Below, one piece after another: positions 1 to 5,310 of a stretch of DNA of 7,146 nt. The notes below the pieces were generated by a model that was not told the origin of the DNA, made no database searches, and saw nothing but the letters and a program-made list of their open reading frames with translations. A program made the position numbers and the translations under genes. The stretch spans positions 1 through 7,146 of the forward strand of contig JBLIOL010000286.1 of the NCBI GenBank assembly GCA_047639615.1, given 5' to 3'. Position 1 is the first letter of the stretch. Every line of letters begins with the position of its first letter. This stretch comes from CAYWNK01 sp047639615. GTDB taxonomy: Bacteria > Planctomycetota > UBA1135 > GCA-002686595.

Positions 1-482
1 TGCTTGTCTGCTACCGCCTCACCCGCGAGGGCCACGATCGCTATCACGACCGCGACCAAGTCCCAGACGCGCCAGCCCGCGGCCACGGCCGAGGCGGGCA
101 CCAGCATGGCCAGGGAGAGCAGCACGGCCAGGAAGCCTTGCGCCAGATAGAACCACAGCAGCCAGGTGTCGATGCGATCACCGAGCTCGCGGCGCAGGGC
201 GGCGTAGCGGCCGTCCTCCTCTTCATGGCGCACCCGATGGACGAGGTGCAGGGTCAGGCGCACGGACCAGAATAGGGCGATACACGCGACCAGGGCGCGA
301 CGCGGGCCCCAGCCGTCTTGCCCCAGGGCATAGACCAGCGCGAGGACACCGATCGAGGCTGACCAGATCGGGTCGACTACGCCTGCGTTGCCGGTCCGGC
401 GCTGGCGTACCCAGGCTGCCAGCATCACTAGAGTGACAACGGCAAGGCCTAGGGCAGGGAGGGTTAGATCGTGCAGGGTCAT
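1..482 (-). CDS. DUF1295 / steroid 5-alpha-reductase-like integral membrane protein (3' end missing)
   Basis: Reading the minus strand from the ATG at 482 gives 160 uninterrupted codons that run off the left edge, so the C-terminal part is missing. The protein starts MTLHDLTLPALGLAVV and has hydrophobic segments near residues 8-24, 42-53, 64-81, 110-135 and 140-157, as expected of a multi-pass inner-membrane protein. Family hallmarks are GNAGVVDPIWS (31-41), WSVRLTLHLVHR (72-83), EEDGRYAALR (88-97) and WLLWFYLAQGFL (107-118), followed by EAVADK, the usual start of the C-terminal helical region. These match DUF1295, which is related to the C-terminal domain of 3-oxo-5-alpha-steroid 4-dehydrogenase. 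The NADPH-binding C-terminus lies outside the window. Substrate is unknown; bacterial members are usually annotated as reductases by homology only. There is no Shine-Dalgarno before the ATG. The gene is divergent from the hydrolase at 677. Confidence 0.88.
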   Translation of the reverse strand, partial: MTLHDLTLPALGLAVVTLVMLAAWVRQRRTGNAGVVDPIWSASIGVLALVYALGQDGWGPRRALVACIALFWSVRLTLHLVHRVRHEEEDGRYAALRRELGDRIDTWLLWFYLAQGFLAVLLSLAMLVPASAVAAGWRVWDLVAVVIAIVALAGEAVADK

Positions 483-521
483 GGTGTTCGTCAAATTACA
501 CTATGCCCTAACGGAACAATA

Positions 522-551
522 AGAATAGACGCTATGACCGATTTAATCCAA
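522..551 (-). promoter_or_regulatory. Candidate sigma70-type promoter for the DUF1295 gene
   Basis: On the minus strand, TTGGAT (551-546) is followed after 18 bases by TATTCT (527-522). They match the -35 and -10 consensus at 3 of 6 and 4 of 6 positions. Transcription would start near 515, giving a leader of roughly 30 bases before the ATG at 482. The surrounding 490-570 stretch is clearly more AT-rich than the flanking genes, which supports a promoter zone. The hexamers are weak and the call rests on position and spacing only. Confidence 0.3.
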
Positions 552-664
552 GGTAGGATCTATCCACATTTGCCCTGCCCGGCTAGTGCATGGGCTCCAA
601 ATGGGCTACTATAGGCCCCTAATAGCCTGTAGAGCACACAAAGGCAGCTCAGCCAGACCCCGCC

Positions 665-671
665 GAAGGGA
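665..671 (+). promoter_or_regulatory. Shine-Dalgarno site of the alpha/beta hydrolase
   Basis: GAAGGGA at 665-671 lies a few bases before the ATG at 677 and is purine-rich enough to pair with the 16S tail. It fixes the hydrolase start. It is the only clear ribosome binding site in the window. Confidence 0.55.
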
Positions 672-676
672 ACGTT

Positions 677-1750
677 ATGAACGAAATACCAACACCTGCC
701 GCGCCCCCGCAGCGGCCCTCGACCCGCCGCCGGCTGAGCCTGCTCGCCCTGCTAGCCCTACTAGCGGTCCCCGCGGGCCTGGCCCTAGCCGTCAACAGCT
801 CGATGTCCAAGCAGAGCCTACGGACCGAGCTTGAGGTGCTGGGCAAGAACCGGCCCCTTGCCGATATCGGCGTGCGCAGCCTCGATGTCGAGCTAGACCT
901 CGGGGACGGCCCGGCCACCATCTCCGTGCTCTACGCCCGCGTGCCAGCCCGTGACCCCCAGCCGGGTGCGGCGCCCGTCGTGTTGGTTCACGGCACCCCG
1001 GGGACCCTCTTTAATTGGGGCGAGGTCGTGCTCGGGGTCGAGGCCTCCCCCGGCTTGGCCGCGAACCGCGACGTCTACGCCATCGAGGTTCTCGGCCACG
1101 GCATGGCGCCTGGCGATCCCGAGGAGGGTGGCCCAATGACCTTCCAAAAGGGAGCCGACTTCGTGGCCGCTGTCGTGGCCGCTCTGGAGCTGCCCCCGGT
1201 GCACCTAGTCGGACACTCCTACGGCGGCGAGTTCACCTGGCGCGCAGCCCTCGATGCCCCCGAGTTGTTCCGCAGCCTGACCCTGACCAGCTCGTCCGGG
1301 TACGCCCGCACGGACGATCAAATGTTCCCCGAGGAGGTCGAGATGCGCGGCCATCCCCTGGCCGACATCGGCTGGTTCATCAACGCGCCCGAGCGCGTCG
1401 AAACGGCCCTCGCGCCACACTTCGACAGGATCCCCCCGGACCGTACCCAGGAGTTCTTCCTGGTGTGCGAGAACGCGTCGAACTGGCGCGCCATGGTCGA
1501 CCTCGTGATCGACGAGACCGGCGGCCGCTCCGGCGAGCTGCGCACGCTCGACCTGCCGGTGCTGCTCCTGTGGGGGGCTAAGGACCTGGCCTTCCCGCCG
1601 GAGACCTTCGGCCAGCGCTTCCTGACGGACTTGCCCGACGCGCGCATGGTGACTCTCGACGCCGGCCACTACCCCCCGGAGGAACGCCCGGCGGAGTACG
1701 CCGCCGCCCTGTCGAGGTTTATCGGGCAGCTCGAGGGAGAGCAACGATGA
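677..1750 (+). CDS. Exported or membrane-anchored alpha/beta hydrolase
   Basis: The 357-residue protein opens with a basic stretch (TRRRL, 16-20), then a Leu/Ala-rich core (21-38) ending in ALA, so it is either a cleaved signal peptide (cut after Ala38) or an N-terminal anchor. TRRRLSL only loosely resembles a Tat motif. The catalytic domain follows: VLVHGTPG (102-109) supplies the HG oxyanion segment, GHSYGG (179-184) the nucleophile elbow with Ser181, LLLWGAKDLAFPPE (296-309) the acid Asp303, and LDAGHYPPEE (327-336) the base His331. A lid-like insertion occupies about 210-280. The full triad indicates an active serine hydrolase, probably an esterase or a C-C/epoxide-type hydrolase acting outside the cytoplasm. 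The Ser nucleophile argues against haloalkane dehalogenase, which uses Asp. The substrate cannot be told from sequence. It is preceded by a Shine-Dalgarno site and is followed by a separate methyltransferase after 138 bases. Confidence 0.9.
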   Translation: MNEIPTPAAPPQRPSTRRRLSLLALLALLAVPAGLALAVNSSMSKQSLRTELEVLGKNRPLADIGVRSLDVELDLGDGPATISVLYARVPARDPQPGAAPVVLVHGTPGTLFNWGEVVLGVEASPGLAANRDVYAIEVLGHGMAPGDPEEGGPMTFQKGADFVAAVVAALELPPVHLVGHSYGGEFTWRAALDAPELFRSLTLTSSSGYARTDDQMFPEEVEMRGHPLADIGWFINAPERVETALAPHFDRIPPDRTQEFFLVCENASNWRAMVDLVIDETGGRSGELRTLDLPVLLLWGAKDLAFPPETFGQRFLTDLPDARMVTLDAGHYPPEERPAEYAAALSRFIGQLEGEQR

Positions 1751-1764
1751 GTGCGCGGCACCGA

Positions 1765-1805
1765 GCCGGTGAGTGTTGTCGGCTGTGCAGCCAGTGCTGA
1801 CCGGC
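1765..1805 (+). repeat. Nested inverted repeat after the hydrolase gene
   Basis: Outer arms GCCGGT (1765-1770) and ACCGGC (1800-1805) enclose inner arms GGCTG (1781-1785) and CAGCC (1788-1792), separated by TG. Both pairs match exactly. It begins 15 bases after the hydrolase stop. There is no following T-run, so it is not a classical intrinsic terminator; it could be a transcript-end stabiliser, a Rho-associated structure or an operator for the methyltransferase. Function is inferred from position only. Confidence 0.35.
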
Positions 1806-1888
1806 CGATGGACAGCCGGGTTGATGAGGGTGAGCGCTTATCCCCGGAGGGTCGTCTCGAGCCAGGGTCTTCTCCGTACCCTGGGCCC

Positions 1889-2713
1889 ATGAGCGCACTC
1901 AATCCCCTTGGATCCAACACCGCCTGGAACCTCGTATCGAGCGGGTACGCCCAGAATATCGAGCCCTTCCTCGCCAAGTTCGCGGAAGACGCGATCCAAC
2001 TCGCGCAGCTCGCCCCAACCGACCGCGTGTTGGATGTGGCCTGTGGACCGGGGACTCTCTGCTTACGTGCAGCCCCCCACGTTCAGTCAGTGATGGCCGT
2101 GGACTTCGCGGGGGAGATGCTCGCTCAGCTCCAAGTCCGACAAGCGGCGAATGGGAGTGCTAACGTCACCCGTCTGGAAGCCGACGGACAAGCCCTGCCC
2201 CTGGAGGGCAACCAATTCGATAAAGCGTTTTCTATGTTCGGGTTGATGTTCTTCCCCGACCGACCGCAGGGGTTTCGGGAATTGCATCGAACCCTGCGGC
2301 CCGGCGGGCGCGCGCTGGTGGCCTCATGGGCGCCTACGGAGCGGGCGCCCATGATGCTCGCACTCTTCGGCGCGCTCGAAGCAGCCAAGCCCGGTTGTAC
2401 CCAACGACCCCCCGGAAGTAAGGGCTTGGAAGATTTGGAGGTCTTCGAACGCGAACTTCAGCAGGCTGGCTTTGGCGAGATTCAAATCCACCCCGTGGAG
2501 CACCGCTTTCCGAAACAGGATCCGCATGAATTTTGGACGAGCATGGTCAATGGCTCTGCACCCATGGCGCTCCTACGTAGGAATACGCCCTCGGAAGAGT
2601 GGGCTGAAATGGAGGTTCGTGCCTTGGAGTATCTACGGGACTGCCATTCCACTGCTCTCCGCGATCTGACCTCCATGGCCTACATCGCCACGGCCATCAA
2701 ACCCACCGACTAA
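1889..2713 (+). CDS. Class I SAM-dependent methyltransferase
   Basis: I start the protein at the ATG at 1889 (274 aa). The open frame reaches back to a GTG at 1751, but those 46 extra residues are low-complexity, resemble no domain and sit over the nested inverted repeat. From MSALNPLG the sequence is family-like: a helical cap (11-44), motif I VLDVACGPGT (47-56) binding SAM, the acidic strand-2 segment MAVDFAGEML (69-78), the adenine-site Asp99 in LEADGQALPL (96-105), FDKAFSMFGLMFF (110-122) and the post-motif RTLRPGGRALVASW (134-147). The C-terminal 125 residues vary and probably contact the acceptor. It is a Methyltransf_11/25-type, UbiE-like enzyme acting in the cytosol on a small molecule I cannot identify. 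There is no Shine-Dalgarno before the start. Codon use is visibly less GC-biased than in neighbouring genes, which may mean recent acquisition. A strong terminator follows. Confidence 0.87.
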   Translation: MSALNPLGSNTAWNLVSSGYAQNIEPFLAKFAEDAIQLAQLAPTDRVLDVACGPGTLCLRAAPHVQSVMAVDFAGEMLAQLQVRQAANGSANVTRLEADGQALPLEGNQFDKAFSMFGLMFFPDRPQGFRELHRTLRPGGRALVASWAPTERAPMMLALFGALEAAKPGCTQRPPGSKGLEDLEVFERELQQAGFGEIQIHPVEHRFPKQDPHEFWTSMVNGSAPMALLRRNTPSEEWAEMEVRALEYLRDCHSTALRDLTSMAYIATAIKPTD

Positions 2714-2750
2714 GAGCGTCATCCGGAGTGGGGCTTAGAACAGATCCAGC

Positions 2751-2798
2751 GGTCTCCTGATCGCACGCCCAAGCGTGCGATCAGGAGATCTTTTCTTT
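2751..2798 (+). terminator. Strong intrinsic terminator after the methyltransferase
   Basis: Arms CTCCTGATCGCACGC (2754-2768) and GCGTGCGATCAGGAG (2773-2787) are perfect complements around a four-base CCAA loop. T2753-A2788, G2752-T2789 (wobble in RNA) and G2751-C2790 extend the stem to 18 pairs. TTTTCTTT (2791-2798) follows at once, the classic U-tract. It starts 37 bases after the methyltransferase stop and isolates that gene from the FG-GAP gene. No A-run lies on the left side, so it works rightward only. Confidence 0.95.
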
Positions 2799-2896
2799 GG
2801 GTTTCGTGCGCCCGTTTCCACTGCTGAGGGACTGGGGCAAGCATCCGCGCAACAGGTCCACGCCGCCCTGCGCCCCCCTCCAGCAACACGCAACCC

Positions 2897-4516
2897 ATGT
2901 TCACGAAGCTCTCCCCCCAGGCCCTATGGGTCCCGCTCGTTCTAGGGCTAGGCGCCAGCCTGACCCCCCTCCAGGCCCAATGCGAAGTGCAGAGCAGTAC
3001 GCCCGCGGACAACAGCGCCGAAGCACGCTTCGGCGCTACTGTCCATGTAGACGGGAACCGCGCCTTGGTGGCGGCCCTGCGCGCGGATGGTTACGGAGCG
3101 GCCTACGTCTACGAGCGCTCGGGCAACACCTGGCTGGAGACCGCCAAACTCAGCCCCTCCGATGGGGTCGCGGGCGACGGCTTCGGTCTAGGCCTAGCCA
3201 TTGAGGGCGACCGGATCGTGGTCGGTTCCATGGAAGCCAATGGAGGCGGTAACGCATCGGGCAAGGCCTACGCCTTCGAGCGCCAAGCGGACGTCTGGGT
3301 CGAAACCCAACAACTGGTGCCGGCCGATAGCGCCGCCGGAGACTGGTTTGGGGTCAGCGTCGCCATCAGCGGCGAATGGCTTGTAATCGGTGCCCGCCAA
3401 GACAACAGCGGCTCGTTCAACGGAGGCACGGCCTACATCTATCGCTACGGCCCCGCAGGCTGGGTCCTGTTCGACGAAGTGGTCCCACCCGCTGTAGGCA
3501 ACGGAGACGTCTTTGGACACGGGATCGCGATCTCCGGCCTGACCATGGCCGTGGGCGCCTCCGGTTGGGATGGGCCCAGCCAAAACGCCGGCTCGGTGTT
3601 CATTTGGGAGTTTGACGGCAGCGCTTGGGTCAAGACCCAGCGCGTGCGCCCGGATGTACCCCAGGCGGGCAATTTCTTCGGGCTGGACCTCGACCTCGAG
3701 GGTGACCGCCTGCTGGTGGGTGCCCGTGGCCACAACGGAGCGGGAGGCACAGACTCCGGCAGCGCCTACGTCTTCGAGCGCGGACCCAATGGCTTCGAAC
3801 AGAGCGCAAAATTGGAAAGCGCAGACTCCAACGCCCTCGACGAGCTGGGCAACAAAGTCTCCCTTTCGGGTGAACGCGTCCTGATCGGCTGTTGGCTCGA
3901 CTCCGACACGATCAACCGCGCGGGCGCCGCCTATGTGTTCGAACTTACGGCTGGCACCTGGAGCGAGGTGGCCAAGCTGACCCCGAGCCTGATGCAAGAT
4001 GGAGCGCTCTTCGGGCATGACGTGGACCTGTTCGAAGGCCACGCCTTCGTTGGTGCCTACCGCGCCTCCGTCGAAGGACCTCAATCAGGAGCGCTCTCGA
4101 TCCATGACCTGGGCAACAGCCCGGAGCAGCATCCCTTCTGCCCCAGCCTGCCCAATTCCACCGGCCAGCCCGCTCAGATCACGGCCTCCGGCAGCCAAAG
4201 CCTCGGCGCGGACGACACGCACATCGGCGCGCACGGCCTACCCGCGAGCCAGCCCGCCCTGCTGCTGTACGCGTCCGGTCGGCAGCTGCCCATGCCTTTC
4301 GGCGATGGCAATCTGTGCCTGTCCAACGCCGGCGTAGGTATTCTGCACGCCAGTTCGCTGCTGTGGAGCGATGCCCAAGGCAACCTGGACTGGCCCCTGC
4401 ACATACCCGGCTTACAGCCGGGCACCCACTGGAGCTTCCAGTGGCTCTATCGAGATCCGGCTGGCCCTACGGGCACCAACCTCAGCGCTGCCCTAGCCTT
4501 GAGCTTCTGCCCCTAG
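2897..4516 (+). CDS. Secreted FG-GAP repeat beta-propeller protein with Planctomycetota-type C-terminal domain
   Basis: The 539-residue protein starts with a Sec-type signal peptide: Lys4, hydrophobic core 9-23, likely cleavage after LQA (27). The residue before Cys29 is Gln, so it is not a lipobox. Residues 45-406 are seven FG-GAP repeats (PF14312-like) beginning at 45, 96, 151, 206, 261, 317 and 372, each with the pattern FGxxVxIxGDxxxVGA, GxAYVFE, W, KLxPxD, GD. Seven regular units suggest a single seven-bladed propeller. No DxDxDG calcium loop is present. Residues 415-539 form a separate domain with NSTG (420-423), LPMPFGDGNLCL (464-475) and HWSFQWLYRD (511-520), a combination I associate with large families of exported Planctomycetota proteins. 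Its role, possibly surface attachment or export sorting, is unknown. Cys415 and Cys538 frame the domain and could form a disulphide. There is no Shine-Dalgarno before the ATG. The gene stands alone between a terminator and a convergent neighbour. Ligand unknown. Confidence 0.88.
   Translation: MFTKLSPQALWVPLVLGLGASLTPLQAQCEVQSSTPADNSAEARFGATVHVDGNRALVAALRADGYGAAYVYERSGNTWLETAKLSPSDGVAGDGFGLGLAIEGDRIVVGSMEANGGGNASGKAYAFERQADVWVETQQLVPADSAAGDWFGVSVAISGEWLVIGARQDNSGSFNGGTAYIYRYGPAGWVLFDEVVPPAVGNGDVFGHGIAISGLTMAVGASGWDGPSQNAGSVFIWEFDGSAWVKTQRVRPDVPQAGNFFGLDLDLEGDRLLVGARGHNGAGGTDSGSAYVFERGPNGFEQSAKLESADSNALDELGNKVSLSGERVLIGCWLDSDTINRAGAAYVFELTAGTWSEVAKLTPSLMQDGALFGHDVDLFEGHAFVGAYRASVEGPQSGALSIHDLGNSPEQHPFCPSLPNSTGQPAQITASGSQSLGADDTHIGAHGLPASQPALLLYASGRQLPMPFGDGNLCLSNAGVGILHASSLLWSDAQGNLDWPLHIPGLQPGTHWSFQWLYRDPAGPTGTNLSAALALSFCP
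3029..4114 (+). repeat. Seven tandem FG-GAP repeat units (coding)
   Basis: Units begin near 3029, 3182, 3347, 3512, 3677, 3845 and 4010, so each is 153-168 bases. The first six encode a full blade pattern; the sixth begins LG instead of FG. The seventh lacks the Trp and KLxPxD strand, which the mature N-terminus (VQSSTPAD, residues 31-38) appears to supply. The units are diverged at DNA level, so the array is old rather than a recent slippage product. Confidence 0.85.
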
Positions 4517-4665
4517 ATTCCTCCTGAAACCCCGTGGCACTCCGGCTACCTGGCAATCAACCAGATTGTCGCTCGGCTCCAAGCGCCCTCTGGCGCGGCC
4601 GCAGCATCAAGTCACCGAATGTAACGCGGCCCAGACAGCGGCTTAGGCTGTGATCCCCGTCCGCG
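4517..4665. other. Convergent spacer between FG-GAP gene and pcp
   Basis: These 149 bases lie between two genes that end facing each other. Two small hairpins are visible: GCGCC/GGCGC (4583-4587 and 4592-4596, loop CTCT) and ACAGC/GCTGT (4635-4639 and 4647-4651). Neither is followed by a T-run on either strand. They may help define transcript ends, but no intrinsic terminator can be called. No open frame or RNA gene is supported. Confidence 0.4.
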
Positions 4666-5238
4666 CTAGACCTGGTCCAGGTACGCATCTACCAGAGCCT
4701 CGACCACGGACCTTTGGCTGGCGAGGGCTAGGGACTCGAGCGGAGGGACATGCAGAAACAGCGCCGGAATCCCGAGCTCGTTCCCCCGCGTAAGCGCATG
4801 CCTGTAGATGCACTCACAGACGTATCTGCCGGCGTCGTCCGAGAGGCGCGCCGAGGGCTGGGCGGCGGGGCCATGGAGGACCTTGAGCATGGCTTCGAGG
4901 TCGAGGGTCGTGGCCAAGTCCGCACCGCTCCAGCCCAGGCTGGAGCCCAGGTCACCGTCGTTGTCCGGGCGCTCGGAACTGAGCCCGGAGCGGGCGCGGC
5001 GCTCGAGGCGGAACTCGGGGCCGGGGTGGACGCCGATGGAGAGAATGCCGGCGGGGGGGGCTGGGAGGCTGGCTAAGGCCTGGTCCATAGCCGCCGGTCC
5101 GCGGGTGAAGCTGACCGGAATCTCCAGGCCCAGCACATCCGGGCGAGCATCCAGGGAACTAGCTATAGCACCGCTGGGGTTGGTCTCGACGGCCTCGAAG
5201 GCCCCGAAACCGGTCACCAGGAGGAAGGGCTTGGGCAT
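4666..5238 (-). CDS. pcp: Pyroglutamyl-peptidase I (peptidase family C15)
   Basis: This cytosolic cysteine peptidase removes N-terminal pyroglutamate from peptides. Read from the ATG at 5238 it has 190 residues, a little shorter than typical members (about 200-220). It opens with FLLVTGFGAF (5-14), the family start, in which Phe11 and Phe14 match the pyroglutamate-pocket Phe residues, followed by TNPS (19-22). Catalytic residues are visible: Glu79 in RLERRA, Cys141 in SDDAGRYVCE (133-142) and His163 in FLHVPP (161-166), all close to the positions known from Bacillus enzymes (81, 144, 168). Oddities are EA for the usual GG after GFGPF, and no GGR or Asn in the segment around Glu79 (HPGPEFRLERRARSG). 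In-frame ATGs at 5247 and 5274 would add 3 or 12 residues; I prefer 5238 because homologues begin just before the first strand and a TAGAAT hexamer sits 8 bases upstream. Divergent from the AtuA operon. Confidence 0.88.
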   Translation of the reverse strand: MPKPFLLVTGFGAFEAVETNPSGAIASSLDARPDVLGLEIPVSFTRGPAAMDQALASLPAPPAGILSIGVHPGPEFRLERRARSGLSSERPDNDGDLGSSLGWSGADLATTLDLEAMLKVLHGPAAQPSARLSDDAGRYVCECIYRHALTRGNELGIPALFLHVPPLESLALASQRSVVEALVDAYLDQV

Positions 5239-5245
5239 GGGGAGC

Positions 5246-5276
5246 ATTCTACGCGGGATGCGGGCGGCAGGCATCC
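5246..5276 (-). promoter_or_regulatory. Candidate pcp -10 element and adjacent dyad
   Basis: On the minus strand TAGAAT (5251-5246) matches the -10 consensus at five of six positions and lies so close to the ATG at 5238 that the transcript would be leaderless or nearly so. Just upstream, GGATGC (5256-5261) and GCATCC (5271-5276) form a perfect six-base dyad with a nine-base spacer, where a repressor or activator could bind. No good -35 is visible. Both calls are inference from short motifs. Confidence 0.3.
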
Positions 5277-5289
5277 GTACACTGTTCGC

Positions 5290-5304
5290 CCGCGCTCAGC
5301 GCGG
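5290..5304 (+). promoter_or_regulatory. Small perfect hairpin just before the atuA start
   Basis: CCGCGC (5290-5295) and GCGCGG (5299-5304) are exact complements around TCA, ending six bases before the ATG at 5311. In RNA it would occupy the ribosome-binding region; in DNA it is a compact dyad in the pcp/atuA divergent spacer. Chance occurrence is possible in DNA this GC-rich. Confidence 0.3.
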
Positions 5305-5310
5305 AATATC

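Larger units (their letters stand above)
483..676. other. Divergent intergenic region between DUF1295 gene and hydrolase
   Basis: This 194-base spacer separates two genes transcribed away from each other, so it should hold both promoters. Its middle is AT-richer than anything else nearby. For the rightward hydrolase the best -10-like hexamer is TACTAT (607-612), but no good -35 lies at the right distance upstream, so I do not call a promoter. No convincing small gene or RNA is visible; a short rightward reading frame opening at 586 overlaps the hydrolase out of frame and looks spurious. Confidence 0.5.

Noticed and set aside
586..834. Short plus-strand frame of 82 codons upstream of the hydrolase
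   Set aside because: It overlaps the hydrolase start out of frame, lacks a ribosome site and is Pro/Arg/Ala-rich, typical of a wrong-frame reading.
1015..1581. A 188-codon plus-strand frame inside the hydrolase
   Set aside because: Arg/Pro-rich translation of the wrong frame of a clearly functional hydrolase that keeps its whole catalytic triad in the other frame.
1751..1888. N-terminal extension of the methyltransferase from GTG 1751
   Set aside because: No conserved residues, no ribosome binding site, and it crosses the nested inverted repeat; recognisable family sequence begins at Met 1889.
2897..2983. Lipoprotein signal at Cys29 of the FG-GAP protein
   Set aside because: The residue before the Cys is Gln, not Gly/Ala/Ser, so the lipobox rule is not met; cleavage after Ala27 by signal peptidase I fits better.
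3194..4084. A 296-codon minus-strand open frame opposite the FG-GAP gene
   Set aside because: Its apparent periodicity is the antisense image of the FG-GAP repeats; there is no domain or signal peptide and no independent start context.
4583..4596. Hairpin GCGCC-CTCT-GGCGC as terminator of the FG-GAP gene
   Set aside because: Only five pairs and no T-run on either strand; common by chance in this GC-rich DNA.
5239..5274. Longer pcp product from the ATG at 5274 or 5247
   Set aside because: Family members start within a few residues of the first strand; the extra residues are basic and unlike homologues, and the region carries the likely promoter. It cannot be fully excluded.
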